DNA of 34,760 nucleotides from positions 1 through 34,760 of the forward strand of contig NZ_RRYW01000025.1 of NCBI RefSeq assembly GCF_014861365.1, in the 5' to 3' direction. This document shows positions 25,290 to 34,502 of the stretch, piece after piece. The stretch comes from Psychrobacter sp. FME6. GTDB taxonomy: Bacteria; Pseudomonadota; Gammaproteobacteria; Pseudomonadales; Moraxellaceae. The notes under the pieces are model-generated. The model saw nothing but the letters and a program-made list of their open reading frames with translations. It did no database searches and was not told where the DNA came from. Each line of letters begins with the position of its first letter. Position 1 is the stretch's first letter. Made by a program: the position numbers and the translations under genes.

Positions 25290-25298
25290 TGTTATACT
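25290..25298 (+). promoter_or_regulatory. Possible extended -10 of tpiA
   Basis: TGTTATACT fits the extended -10 pattern TGnTATAAT with one mismatch and lies about 55 bp upstream of the tpiA start. No good -35 is visible at 17 bp. Confidence 0.35.
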
Positions 25299-25350
25299 GG
25301 CGCGCATATCAGCCGCATTGGCATGAATACATGAGACAAGGTAGATAGGT

Positions 25351-26172
25351 ATGCAAGCTTGGGTAATTGGCAATTGGAAACAAAATCCAGCAACGAGCCA
25401 CGACGTCAATGTGTTATTAGACGATTTATTGGTGGCAGTTGATGCCGAAAAGCAAGCCGCTATACAAGCCGCTATAGAGGTATCGAAACGATGCACGTTA
25501 ATGGTGGCGCCGAGCTGTATTCATCTGGCGGCTGTGAGTGCACGTTTAAAAGGCAGTTCAATACTTAGTGCGGCTCAAGATATCAGCGCTCACAGTGCGA
25601 GCACTGGCGCGTATACGGGTGATTGCTCAGCGCAGCAAGTGGCAGATACTGGCGCAACGTGGACGATACTTGGACACTCTGAGCGCCGTCAATACCATAG
25701 CGAATCTAATGATAGCCTAGTAAAAAAGCTGACGCATGCACTGACGCATAACTTAGGTGCGATACTTTGTATTGGGGAAACCCAAGCGCAATACGATGCT
25801 AAGCAAACGCTTGACGTCATCGATACCCAGTTATCGGTTATTAAAGACTTGCTTGCCCAGCAGCCAGACCTGATAGCATCATTACCTGAGCGCCTAATCA
25901 TTGCTTACGAGCCAGTCTGGGCGATTGGCACTGGCAAAGTACCGACCGTGGCTGAAGTCAGTAAAACCCACCAGCATATTAAGCAAAAGATGGCCAGTTT
26001 TGCCGAAGCCATTGATTCAATGACTGTTTTATATGGAGGTAGTGTCAATGCTGATAATGCCGATAGCTTTGCCTCAGATCCTATGATTGACGGTGCATTG
26101 GTCGGCGGCGCTTCATTAAAGGCCGAAAGTTTTTTGATGATTGCCAAAGCCTTTAGTAGTGCAAATATTTAG
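25351..26172 (+). CDS. tpiA: Triosephosphate isomerase
   Basis: TpiA interconverts dihydroxyacetone phosphate and glyceraldehyde-3-phosphate in glycolysis and gluconeogenesis. The 273-aa TIM barrel has the substrate-binding N8 and K10 (GNWKQN) and the electrophilic His in [11 protein letters not shown]. The catalytic Glu is in [13 protein letters not shown] (with flexible loop 6 after it), and [12 protein letters not shown] and GALVGGASL bind phosphate. Length is slightly above the usual 250 because of an insertion after NWKQN ([14 protein letters not shown]). ATG 25351 is preceded by AAGG. secG follows 217 bp downstream, an arrangement common in gammaproteobacteria. Confidence 0.97.
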   Translation: MQAWVIGNWKQNPATSHDVNVLLDDLLVAVDAEKQAAIQAAIEVSKRCTLMVAPSCIHLAAVSARLKGSSILSAAQDISAHSASTGAYTGDCSAQQVADTGATWTILGHSERRQYHSESNDSLVKKLTHALTHNLGAILCIGETQAQYDAKQTLDVIDTQLSVIKDLLAQQPDLIASLPERLIIAYEPVWAIGTGKVPTVAEVSKTHQHIKQKMASFAEAIDSMTVLYGGSVNADNADSFASDPMIDGALVGGASLKAESFLMIAKAFSSANI

Positions 26173-26389
26173 TTAATATAAGCAAAATACAGCTAATAAA
26201 TATCTCATGCGTATATAAAATGTCTTTATCAGTTGGCAAAAGTAGGTTTAACAGTGCCCTTGCAATCGTGTACAATGCGCCTTATTTAACACAATCGAAT
26301 TGGCGTTATTGCGCGCTAATTGCTATCACCATTAACCTTAAGATTTATTTTCCGTTATCAGTCGTCATTACGCGGCAAAAGAGGCCACC

Positions 26390-26698
26390 ATGTTTACGTT
26401 TATATTAGCCCTGCACATTATCGTGGCGATTGCCATGATCGGCTTGATTTTGATACAGCATGGCAAAGGGGCAGACGCTGGGGCTTCGTTTGGTGCTGGC
26501 TCTTCAGGCACTGTATTTGGTGCAGCAGGAACGGCTAACTTCTTGACGCGTGCGACTGCGGTGCTTACGGTCATATTTTTTATCACCAGTATGACTCTTG
26601 CGGTTCATGCTCGTAAGCAGGCAGAAGATCAGTTTCGTTTAGATGCGCCGGTTTCAGCACCACAAACGCCACGCCCTTTGACTCAAAACCCTGAATAG
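26390..26698 (+). CDS. secG: Preprotein translocase subunit SecG
   Basis: SecG is the small SecYEG channel subunit that eases SecA-driven export. The 102-aa protein has two membrane helices (about 2-22 and 52-72). They are joined by the conserved cytoplasmic loop ILIQHGKGADAGASFGAGSSGTVFGA, cited here as landmark 20-45. A hydrophilic Pro-rich tail follows. AGAGG precedes ATG 26390. It lies between tpiA and tRNA-Leu, as in many relatives. Confidence 0.95.
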   Translation: MFTFILALHIIVAIAMIGLILIQHGKGADAGASFGAGSSGTVFGAAGTANFLTRATAVLTVIFFITSMTLAVHARKQAEDQFRLDAPVSAPQTPRPLTQNPE

Positions 26699-26710
26699 CT
26701 ATTTTTTCGT

Positions 26711-26741
26711 AAGCGTTTTTGAATAGGCAACGCTTGCTATT
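26711..26741 (+). terminator. Weak candidate terminator after secG
   Basis: AAGCGTT (26711-26717) and AACGCTT (26729-26735) form a 7-bp stem with an 11-nt loop. The following GCTATTTT is a poor U tract. Confidence 0.3.
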
Positions 26742-26858
26742 TTAAGGCGTTAGATTTACAATGCTTTTCTGTTTTTACAAGTCCTTGTCTATTGGTGCCT
26801 ACCTTAAAGCATCTATTCAGATAGAGTAAAGGTTAGAAAACAGAGCAGTGAGAAGAAT

Positions 26859-26943
26859 GCGATTGTGGTGGAATTGGTAGACACGCCATCTTGAGGGGGT
26901 GGTGGCGCAAGCTGTGGGGGTTCAAGTCCCCCCAATCGCACCA
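26859..26943 (+). tRNA. tRNA-Leu (anticodon GAG)
   Basis: An 85-nt class II tRNA. Acceptor GCGATTG pairs with CAATCGC; the anticodon stem CCATC/GGTGG encloses loop TTGAGGG, giving anticodon GAG. A long variable arm and T loop TTCAAGT are present, and CCA is encoded at 26941-26943. It reads CUC/CUU codons. It lies between secG and metY. Confidence 0.95.
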
Positions 26944-27064
26944 AGTTTTGAAGTATTAGTTTTTTAAATTGATATATTTCAAAGTATAAAGCTGTTAAGG
27001 TAGTATCGTATTAAGAGAGTTGATCGAGTTAAATACTTTATTTTAAATTATTTTTAAATAAGTA

Positions 27065-27093
27065 TTGACACTTCTACAAAACCTCCCTATAAT
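27065..27093 (+). promoter_or_regulatory. Perfect-consensus sigma-70 promoter for metY and probably the nusA cluster
   Basis: TTGACA (27065-27070), a 17-bp spacer and TATAAT (27088-27093), all at consensus. The initiator tRNA begins 17 bp after the -10. The discriminator ACGCGTT is GC-rich, as at stringently controlled stable-RNA promoters (inference). Confidence 0.85.
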
Positions 27094-27109
27094 ACGCGTT
27101 CTAGATTGA

Positions 27110-27186
<77 letters not shown>

Positions 27187-27680
27187 TTTTTTATACTGAT
27201 GTATTGCACGCTAAATTTGTCAGTACCGATTAGCCCACCATTATGTTTGTGGGTTTTTTTGTATCTGATGATTGGCGTTATCGCGGTATCTATCCTACTT
27301 ATGCTAAGCTCTAGGCCTATAGAGTACGACGCCATTTATGGTAGCTTGTCATTACTCGTCGTCATTAGAGTGACGTTTCTTAAGCAAACTATTTTTTAGT
27401 ACTCTTTTACTCCTCACTCTTTTATCGATAGTACTGCTTTATGAATAATAAAAGCATGGTTTGGCTGAGCTTGATGTTTTATACGCTCATCCTCATATAA
27501 ATACACAGCGCCTCTATGATAATGGCCTATATAATAATGATAGGTTTGTGATTTAAAAATAAAACAATGACAGTGTCTCTTATGGTTAAATAAATACTAT
27601 ATGATGGCAGAGATAAGCAAAGACTTTAAAACAGTTTATTAAGTACGATAGATAAGTGAATAGGAAAATATAAATAGATT
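27187..27680 (+). other. Leader between metY and rimP
   Basis: About 490 bp. It contains a weak hairpin terminator (27233-27260) after the tRNA. Nothing else is recognised: no second clear promoter and no coding frame that I would support. Confidence 0.5.
27233..27260 (+). terminator. Probable terminator or attenuator after metY
   Basis: CCCAC (27234-27238) pairs with GTGGG (27249-27253), extended by a G-T wobble, followed by seven T. The stem is short, so partial readthrough into rimP is plausible. Confidence 0.5.
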
Positions 27681-28181
27681 ATGAAGCTTTCGACCAAAGT
27701 TGCAGAACTGACCAATATTATTGCCCCTGCCGTCGCCGCTTGTGATGTGGCATTGTGGGGCATAGAATTCGCGCCACAAGGCAATCGCTCTTTATTACGT
27801 ATTTATATTGAGGCGCTGCCAGAAGAGCAAGCCCAAGATAAGCACGTGACCATCGAAGACTGTGCTGCGGTGAACCATCAAGTGAGCGGTATTCTTGAGG
27901 TTCATGATCCTATCGCTGGTGAGTATATTTTAGAAGTGTCTTCGCCAGGTTTTGACCGTGCTTTTTTCTCAGATGAGCAGATGCATGCTTATGTGGGTCA
28001 AACCGTCAGCTTGCGTTTAATACAAGCGATGGGTGATGGCGATCAAAAACGCCGTAAAGCCACTGGTACTCTAGATAGTATTGATGCAAACACCTTGAAA
28101 TTGACGTCAAGTGATGGTGAACAGTTTGAAATTGCGTTAAGTAATATCGATAAAGCCAATTTGGTTTATGAAGATGCTTAA
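27681..28181 (+). CDS. rimP: Ribosome maturation factor RimP
   Basis: RimP binds the 30S subunit during assembly and is needed for efficient maturation of its 3' (head) region. The 166-aa protein has the N-terminal alpha/beta domain (LTNIIAPAVAACDVALWGIEFAPQGNRSLLRIYIE, landmark at 10-44), then VTIEDCAAVNHQVSGILEVHDPI and EYILEVSSPGFDRAFF, the family signature. The C-terminal Sm-like beta barrel carries GTLDSIDANTLKL. The ribosome site before ATG 27681 is weak. It is the first protein gene of the nusA cluster. Confidence 0.95.
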   Translation: MKLSTKVAELTNIIAPAVAACDVALWGIEFAPQGNRSLLRIYIEALPEEQAQDKHVTIEDCAAVNHQVSGILEVHDPIAGEYILEVSSPGFDRAFFSDEQMHAYVGQTVSLRLIQAMGDGDQKRRKATGTLDSIDANTLKLTSSDGEQFEIALSNIDKANLVYEDA

Positions 28182-28194
28182 TCTTTAAAACTTT

Positions 28195-28251
28195 ACTCTC
28201 TAATAGCTTACTCTTCAAATAGCGTAGTCTCCAAATAGCTTAGATAGCTTA
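28195..28251. repeat. Three tandem 16-bp units between rimP and nusA
   Basis: ACTCTCTAATAGCTTA (28195-28210), CTCTTCAAATAGCGTA (28211-28226), GTCTCCAAATAGCTTA (28227-28242) and a partial GATAGCTTA. The units share a CT-rich half and ATAGCTTA. It lies inside the presumed rimP-nusA transcript. Confidence 0.65.
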
Positions 28252-28322
28252 CGGTGAAAATATATAGCAAGTCATAAATTATAAAATTTAAGTCAATTAA
28301 AAAATGATAGGACAGGTATAGT

Positions 28323-29807
28323 ATGAGTCGTGAAATCTTAACGGTAGTAGAAACTGTCAGTAATGAAAAGGGCTTAAATCCTGAAGATATCTTTGAAGCC
28401 ATCGAAGACGCTTTAGTGGTATCGACGAAGAAAAAAGTATATACCGAACAGCCAGAAGTGGCCGTACGGGTTGCCATCGACCGTACAACGGGTGATTACG
28501 ATACTTATCGTTACTGGACAGTGGTTGCAGATGAAGATCACGAAATGCCTGCCTGTCAGTTAGCAATTACTGACCTTGATCAAGATGAATGGTCTATTGG
28601 TGATGTTAAAGAAGAGCAAATCGAATCGATTGAGTTTGGTCGTATTGCGGCGACTCAAGCCAAACAAGTTATCATTCAAAAAATTCGTGAAGCTGAGCGT
28701 GCGCTCGTAGCCGATGCTTTTGAGCCACGTGTTGGTGAGATGATGTACGGCGAAGTCAAAAAGCAAACTCGTGATGGTTATATTATCGATTTAGGTGACA
28801 ACGCAGAAGGTTATCTTTCACGCGATCAGATGTTGCCACGCGAGCAATTACGTGCAAAATCGCGCATCAACGCTATCTTGTATCATGTGAATCGTGAAAA
28901 CCGCGGTGCACAGCTATTGTTGTCACGTACCCATCCTGAGATGCTTTCAGCCTTGATGCAAAAAGAAGTGCCTGAGATTGCAGAACAAATTATTGAAATC
29001 CGTAACGTCGCTCGCTTGCCGGGTACTCGTGCTAAAATAGCGGTGAAGACTAACGATCATCGTATCGACCCTGTTGGTGCTTGTATCGGTATGCGTGGTA
29101 CGCGTATTCAAGCGGTACAGCAAGAGCTTGATGGCGAACGTATTGATGTGGTGGTGTGGTCAGATGATCCAGCACAATTCATTATCAGTTCTTTAGAGCC
29201 AGCTGATGTCAGCAGTATTATTTTAGATGAAGACATGCAGATGGCCGATATTATCTTCAGTACCAACGATCAGTTGGCGCGCGCGATTGGCTCACAAGGT
29301 CAAAACGTCCGTTTGGCGTCCGAGCTTACGGGCTACAAGCTTAATATGATGCTAGAAGAAGAGTATCAGCAGCGTCAAGAAAACGAATCTAAAGCATTCA
29401 TCGAATTATTCTATGAGCGTTTAGAGGTGGATCGCGACTTAGCACATGCGCTTGTTGATATTGGTTTTACCAGTATCGAAGAAGTGGCTTATGTACCAGT
29501 CGAAACCTTTTATGATATAGAGGGTTTAGATGATGAAGCGATTGATATGATTCAAGAGCGCGCCAAAGAAGTAGTCATTGCAGATGAATTATTTAAACAA
29601 CAAAACATGAAAGAGCCAAGTCAAGAGTTACAAGATCTTGAGGGTATGACCGTCAGCTGGGCTTATAAAATGGCACAAAAAGACATCATCACCGTTGATG
29701 ACTTGGCAGAACAAGCCGTCTTCGATTTAGAAGATATCGAAGGATTAGATACTGAAACCGCAGGAAAACTCATCATGAAAGCTCGGGAATCTTGGTTCAA
29801 TGAATAA
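28323..29807 (+). CDS. nusA: Transcription termination/antitermination protein NusA
   Basis: NusA binds RNA polymerase and modulates pausing, termination and rRNA antitermination. The 494-aa protein has the RNAP-binding N-terminal domain (1-about 125) and an S1 domain (GEMMYGEVKKQTRDGYIIDL onward). KH1 (PVGACIGMRGTRIQAV) and KH2 (ARAIGSQGQNVRLASELTG) follow. Two C-terminal acidic repeats end in FYDIEGLDDEAIDMIQERA and LEDIEGLDTETAGKLIMKAR. The length and both acidic repeats match the E. coli-type long NusA. The ribosome site AGGACAGG lies before ATG 28323. Confidence 0.97.
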   Translation: MSREILTVVETVSNEKGLNPEDIFEAIEDALVVSTKKKVYTEQPEVAVRVAIDRTTGDYDTYRYWTVVADEDHEMPACQLAITDLDQDEWSIGDVKEEQIESIEFGRIAATQAKQVIIQKIREAERALVADAFEPRVGEMMYGEVKKQTRDGYIIDLGDNAEGYLSRDQMLPREQLRAKSRINAILYHVNRENRGAQLLLSRTHPEMLSALMQKEVPEIAEQIIEIRNVARLPGTRAKIAVKTNDHRIDPVGACIGMRGTRIQAVQQELDGERIDVVVWSDDPAQFIISSLEPADVSSIILDEDMQMADIIFSTNDQLARAIGSQGQNVRLASELTGYKLNMMLEEEYQQRQENESKAFIELFYERLEVDRDLAHALVDIGFTSIEEVAYVPVETFYDIEGLDDEAIDMIQERAKEVVIADELFKQQNMKEPSQELQDLEGMTVSWAYKMAQKDIITVDDLAEQAVFDLEDIEGLDTETAGKLIMKARESWFNE

Positions 29808-29958
29808 GCGGTGACTGCATATCGCTGTCTTTTGGTGATATGCTATCGATAATAAAGTGTTGGTATGATTGCAATACAAATACCAGCCTTACCCCAATCA
29901 TTTGTAGCCAACAACTGAATTGAACATATAGCAAATAATAGACAGTAGGTGATATTAA

Positions 29959-32682
29959 ATGGCAGATAAGACCGTCAAAGAACTGGCAGATATGGTAGGC
30001 AAAACTACGAGTGCTGTACAACAGCAACTGGTAGATGCTGGACTGCCTACTCGCGCAGAAGATGACTTAGTTACTGAGGTTGAGCAAGAAAAACTGGTGA
30101 CGTATTTAAAACAAAGTCATGGTCAGCAAGAAAAGCGTCGTATTAGTCTGAAGTCTAAGACAACTAGCACCGCGCGTGTGACCGGCTCTTCAGGAAAATC
30201 TAAGAGTGTCAATGTTGAAGTGCGTAAAAAGAAAGTATTCGAAAAGCCTGATCCAGAGAAAATGGCTGAAGAATTGGCTGCGCGTGAGCAAGCGATGATT
30301 GAATCGCAAGAGCGTGCTGCTAAAGATGCTGAAGAGCGTGCTGCCACCAAGAAAAAGTCTGAAGAGCGTCAAGCAGCAACCTTAGCGGCGATGCGTGCAA
30401 GCTTAGGTTCTAGCAAAAAATCAGACGACAAGAATGACGATATCTCAACCTCAGTGGTTGTGAAAAAAGGTGGTAAAGCCGCTGTTGAAGTTAAGCCAAA
30501 AGAACAGCCGAAGAAAAAAGTCGCTGCAACCAAACCAAAAGTTGAAACGGCAGCTGAGCGCAAAGCTCGCGAAGTACGTGAAAAAGAAGAGAATCGTTTA
30601 CGTCAAATCGAAACAGAAACTCGTCAAGCCCAAGCGAAAGAAGCGCAAAAACGTACGCTTGAGCAAATGCGTAAAATGGCGGGTCAATATACGGATCAGC
30701 CTGCTGCTGAAGTTCGTAAAGACGAGCCACTGGCAGAAGGTCTAGTCGGTGATGCGTTAGAAGAATCGTTTGAAAAAGAACGTCGTGAAATTAAGCGCGG
30801 TGCAAGTAGCACTGGAGCTCGTGGTCGTCGTCGTAAGAATCAAGATGAGCGTGAAATCAAAAACCGTAAAAATGGTTTACGTTCAAGTCAGTCGACACAG
30901 CATAAGTTTGAAAAGCCGCTTGATAAAATTATTTATGATGTTGAGATTAGTGAGCAAATCACAGTAGCAGATCTCGCTCAGCGTATGGCGGTTAAAGCTC
31001 GTGAAGTGACTAAATTGCTGATGAAAATGGGTGAAATGGCTCGTGAATCAGATATGATTGATCAAGCAACAGCCAGTCTACTTGTTGAAGAGATGGGTCA
31101 CAACCCTGTACCAGTCAGCGATACCAAAGTTGAAGATGATCTACAATATGCCGTTGATGAACGCAGCAGTAATATCCAAACGCGTCCACCAGTGGTTACT
31201 ATCATGGGTCACGTTGACCATGGTAAAACATCACTACTCGATAAAATCCGTGAAACTAAGGTTGCGACTGGCGAAGCGGGTGGTATTACCCAGCATATCG
31301 GTGCTTACCATGTAAAAACAGATCGCGGTGTGATTACTTTCCTTGATACCCCAGGTCACGCAGCTTTTAGTGCCATGCGTTCACGCGGTGCCCAAGCGAC
31401 AGATATCGTCGTAATCGTTGTTGCTGCTGATGACGGTATGATGCCACAAACTGCAGAAGCGATTGATCATGCTCGCGCTGCTGGCACACCTATCATTGTT
31501 GCTATCAACAAAATGGATAAGCCAAGTGCTGATCCGGATCGTGTCCTAAATGAGTTAACCACGAAAGAAGTGGTATCAGAAGAATGGGGCGGCGATACCC
31601 CAATGGCGCGTATCTCAGCCAAAACTGGCGAAGGTATCGACGAGCTATTGGAATTCATTAGCCTCCAAGCTGAATTGATGGAATTAGAAGCACCATTAGA
31701 TGGCGCGGCGCAAGGTGTGGTCATTGAATCAAGACTTGAGAAAGGTCGTGGCCCTGTTGTTAGTGTTCTAGTCAAAAAAGGTACCTTAAAGCAAGGTGAC
31801 TTGGTCTTAGCCGGCGAACATTATGGTAAAGTTCGTGCGATGACTAATGAGAGTGGTCAGCGTATCAAAACAGCTGGTCCTTCTATCCCTGTGGAGATTT
31901 TAGGTTTGCCTGAAACGCCAGCGGCTGGTAGTGAATTCTTAGTCGTAACGGATGAGAAAAAAGCTCGTGAAGTGGCGGACTTTAGAACCAACCGTGAGCG
32001 TGAGCGTCAACTTGAACGCCAGAATGCCATGCGTTTAGAGAGCATGTTCGATCAGATGGAACAAGGCGATGTGTCATTCTTAAACATCGTATTGAAAACC
32101 GATGTTCGTGGTTCTCTTGAAGCATTACTTGCTGCATTGAACGAGCTATCAACTGATGAAGTAAAAGTCAGAGTAATTAGCTCCGGTGTTGGCCCTATCT
32201 CTGAATCGGATGTCACTCTTGCAGAGTCGAGCGAAGCAGTACTATTAGGCTTCAATGTCCGAGCAGATGCGACCGCCCGTCGTAAAGCTGACGCGGCTAA
32301 TATGGATATTCGCTATTACAGTGTTATCTATGGCTTGATTGATGATGTTAAAGCAGCCATGAGCGGTATGCTCGCGCCAGAACATCGTGAGAAAATCTTG
32401 GGTGTGGCGGATGTTCGTGAAGTATTCCGCTCTAGTAAATTTGGTGCAGCTGCTGGTTGTATGGTGGTTGAGGGTACGATTTATCGCAACAAACCTATCC
32501 GCGTCTTACGTGATGACCAAGTTATCTTTACTGGCCATTTGCAATCATTGCGTCGTTATAAAGAAGACGTCAATGAAGTACGTACTGGCATGGAATGTGG
32601 TCTTGCAGTTCGTGGCTACGATGTCGAAGCGGGTGATAAAATCGAAGTCTTTGAAATCCAAGAGTTCGCACGTACTATCTAA
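29959..32682 (+). CDS. infB: Translation initiation factor IF-2
   Basis: IF-2 is the GTPase that places fMet-tRNA on the 30S subunit and promotes subunit joining. The 907-aa protein has an N-terminal IF2_N subdomain (about 1-52) and a long charged Lys/Glu/Arg/Ala-rich helical linker (about 90-300). A second IF2_N-type subdomain (about 330-385) and the G domain follow: GHVDHGKT (417-424), DTPGH (463-467) and NKMD (517-520), with SAKTGEG after it. Domains II, III ([14 protein letters not shown]) and the C-terminal fMet-tRNA-binding domain (GFNVRAD... [14 protein letters not shown]... [17 protein letters not shown]) are complete. In-frame internal starts for shorter isoforms, as in E. coli, cannot be judged by eye. 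Confidence 0.97.
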   Translation: MADKTVKELADMVGKTTSAVQQQLVDAGLPTRAEDDLVTEVEQEKLVTYLKQSHGQQEKRRISLKSKTTSTARVTGSSGKSKSVNVEVRKKKVFEKPDPEKMAEELAAREQAMIESQERAAKDAEERAATKKKSEERQAATLAAMRASLGSSKKSDDKNDDISTSVVVKKGGKAAVEVKPKEQPKKKVAATKPKVETAAERKAREVREKEENRLRQIETETRQAQAKEAQKRTLEQMRKMAGQYTDQPAAEVRKDEPLAEGLVGDALEESFEKERREIKRGASSTGARGRRRKNQDEREIKNRKNGLRSSQSTQHKFEKPLDKIIYDVEISEQITVADLAQRMAVKAREVTKLLMKMGEMARESDMIDQATASLLVEEMGHNPVPVSDTKVEDDLQYAVDERSSNIQTRPPVVTIMGHVDHGKTSLLDKIRETKVATGEAGGITQHIGAYHVKTDRGVITFLDTPGHAAFSAMRSRGAQATDIVVIVVAADDGMMPQTAEAIDHARAAGTPIIVAINKMDKPSADPDRVLNELTTKEVVSEEWGGDTPMARISAKTGEGIDELLEFISLQAELMELEAPLDGAAQGVVIESRLEKGRGPVVSVLVKKGTLKQGDLVLAGEHYGKVRAMTNESGQRIKTAGPSIPVEILGLPETPAAGSEFLVVTDEKKAREVADFRTNRERERQLERQNAMRLESMFDQMEQGDVSFLNIVLKTDVRGSLEALLAALNELSTDEVKVRVISSGVGPISESDVTLAESSEAVLLGFNVRADATARRKADAANMDIRYYSVIYGLIDDVKAAMSGMLAPEHREKILGVADVREVFRSSKFGAAAGCMVVEGTIYRNKPIRVLRDDQVIFTGHLQSLRRYKEDVNEVRTGMECGLAVRGYDVEAGDKIEVFEIQEFARTI

Positions 32683-32777
32683 AGTTACTGTTTAAAACGA
32701 AGACAGTTGGTTATGTAACTTGCTTTATTAAGCATGACGTAAATAACCAGCTATCTTATGAATATTCAGCTGTACTT

Positions 32778-32812
32778 AGGCCTAACAGGTACATCCTGCT
32801 AGGCCTTTTTTG
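32778..32812 (+). terminator. Strong terminator between infB and rbfA
   Basis: AGGCCTAACAGG (32778-32789) pairs with CCTGCTAGGCCT (32795-32806) with one mismatch and a 5-nt loop, followed directly by T5-6. It interrupts the usual infB-rbfA-truB transcript, so rbfA-truB needs readthrough or its own promoter. Confidence 0.85.
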
Positions 32813-32915
32813 ACAACTATTAGTCTTCAAATTTACAGTCTTCAATTTATTGATAAACAAATATGTTAGTTAATTAATGAATGAAGACGAGCCATATAAA
32901 AAATAAGGTAATAAT

Positions 32916-33305
32916 ATGAATCAACGCTTACAACGTTTGGCTGATCAAATTCAGCGCGAGCTTGCGGTCCTCATTCGTGACGAAGTCAACGATCCTCGTT
33001 TAACAGGTTTTGTCACAATCTCTAGTGTTAAGGTCAGCCCAGATTTAGGCTATGCTGATGTCTACGTCACCATCATGGAGCCTGAACTTAATGATGCTAT
33101 GACCAAGACCAACCACGAAGAAAGTGTCAAAGTCCTCAATAAAGCCGCTGGGTTTTTACGTACGGAGTTGAGCCACAGTCTGAAAACACGTACCACGCCG
33201 CGATTGCGCTTTCATTATGATGAAGTCACCGCTCGTGGTAACTATATGATGGACTTGATTAATCAGGCGGTCACCAAAACTGAGCAAAACGAGAACGATG
33301 AGTAA
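32916..33305 (+). CDS. rbfA: 30S ribosome-binding factor RbfA
   Basis: RbfA is a KH-fold factor for late 30S maturation and growth at low temperature. The 129-aa protein shows the family pattern: RLADQIQRELAVLIRDEVNDPRL, VTISSVKVSPDLGYADVYVTI, LNKAAGFLRTELSHSLKTRTTPRLRFHYDE (landmark at 69-98) and a short acidic C-terminus. AAGG lies before ATG 32916. truB follows 23 bp later, a standard pair. A strong terminator lies between infB and rbfA. Confidence 0.96.
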   Translation: MNQRLQRLADQIQRELAVLIRDEVNDPRLTGFVTISSVKVSPDLGYADVYVTIMEPELNDAMTKTNHEESVKVLNKAAGFLRTELSHSLKTRTTPRLRFHYDEVTARGNYMMDLINQAVTKTEQNENDE

Positions 33306-33328
33306 GAAATCAAAGAGTAAAAGCCATT

Positions 33329-34384
33329 ATGTCTAGACCGCCCAATCAAGCTGATAAAAAAGCCAATAAGATGGCTGATAAAATAAAAGTCTCTGGTGTT
33401 ATCTTAGTGGATAAGCCTAAAGGTATGACCTCGCAGCAAGTGGTGTCAAAGGTGAAGTATCTGTTTAAATCACCGATACACGATAGCAAAAAAGCCGGTC
33501 ACACTGGTACGCTTGATCCCATGGCAACGGGGCTACTGCCTATTTGTATGGGTGAGGCGACGAAGTTTAGTCATTATCAACTTAATGCGGACAAATCCTA
33601 TCAAGCGACTATTTTACTTGGTAGCCAGACAGATACAGGCGATGCCGACGGTCAAACCATGGCACAAGCACCTATTCCGAAATTTGACGATGCGCTATTA
33701 GATAAGGTTGTACAACAGTTTTCGGGTGCCCAGCAGCAGATACCACCGATGTATTCTGCCCTAAAAAAAGATGGCAAAAAACTATATGAATATGCTCGTG
33801 CTGGTATCGAAATAGAGAGAGAGCCAAGAGATATTATTCTCAAGGCGATTAACCTCGAAGCCATCGATGATACGCAGATTCAATTGACGGTCACTTGTAC
33901 CAAAGGCACTTACGTGCGCGTACTGGGTGAAGATATCGCTAAAGCAATGGGAACGCTGGGGCATTTGACTGCGTTACGACGTACGCAAGTTGGCAATTTC
34001 AACATTGAGGAAGCGATTGCTTTATCAGCATTAGAAGAGATGGCTTTAGACAGTCGACAGTCTCATTTATTAGCCATTGACGCTTGCATTGATATCGATG
34101 CTGAGCTGACATTGACGACTGAACAGTGTGCTCGCGTGCATATGGGTCAGCGCCTAAACGTATTTGAACAGCTGACGGAAGATATCAGAGATTATATATC
34201 GGAAGTTATTAACCAGTCGTCTAACTCTATAAGTGTAACCAATAGTCAGAATGATAAAGTCCAGCCATTGGAACATGAAATACCCGTAGATATTCGCTTA
34301 ATAGACGAGCAAGGTTGCTTTCTTGGGTTGGGTGCGGTTAGTCTTAATGGGCGATTGCAGCCTAAAAAACTGATTCAACGTTAG
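33329..34384 (+). CDS. truB: tRNA pseudouridine(55) synthase TruB
   Basis: TruB makes pseudouridine 55 in the T loop of tRNAs. The 351-aa protein has a 20-residue Lys-rich N-terminal extension and then GVILVDKPKGMTSQQVV. The catalytic motif is GHTGTLDPMATGLLP with Asp63. QIPPMYSALKKDGKKLYEYAR and CTKGTYVRVLGEDIAKAMGT follow. The C-terminal PUA-like region carries a Ser/Asn-rich insertion (about 288-308) before the last strands. ATG 33329 has a weak ribosome site; an alternative ATG at 33371 would shorten it by 14 residues. The gene ends before the terminator at 34470. Confidence 0.96.
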   Translation: MSRPPNQADKKANKMADKIKVSGVILVDKPKGMTSQQVVSKVKYLFKSPIHDSKKAGHTGTLDPMATGLLPICMGEATKFSHYQLNADKSYQATILLGSQTDTGDADGQTMAQAPIPKFDDALLDKVVQQFSGAQQQIPPMYSALKKDGKKLYEYARAGIEIEREPRDIILKAINLEAIDDTQIQLTVTCTKGTYVRVLGEDIAKAMGTLGHLTALRRTQVGNFNIEEAIALSALEEMALDSRQSHLLAIDACIDIDAELTLTTEQCARVHMGQRLNVFEQLTEDIRDYISEVINQSSNSISVTNSQNDKVQPLEHEIPVDIRLIDEQGCFLGLGAVSLNGRLQPKKLIQR

Positions 34385-34469
34385 TCTTGCGGTGTTAAAA
34401 CTATATTCTGTTTATTGCTTCTCAGCTTACTAACAGTTTACACTAATCACATATCGTCACATTTTATTG

Positions 34470-34502
34470 CAGGTTTCACCTATGGTGGAACCTGTTTTTT
34501 TT
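34470..34502 (+). terminator. Terminator after truB
   Basis: CAGGTTTCACC (34470-34480) pairs with GGTGGAACCTG (34484-34494) with one G-T wobble and a 3-nt loop, followed by eight T. Confidence 0.9.

Larger units (their letters stand above)
24731..25350. other. Divergent spacer between pilB and tpiA
   Basis: About 620 bp without a gene. It holds the 15-bp tandem repeat (24771-24821), a family-2 fragment (24843-24892) and family-2 copy D (25044-25186). A possible extended -10 for tpiA lies near 25290. Confidence 0.6.
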
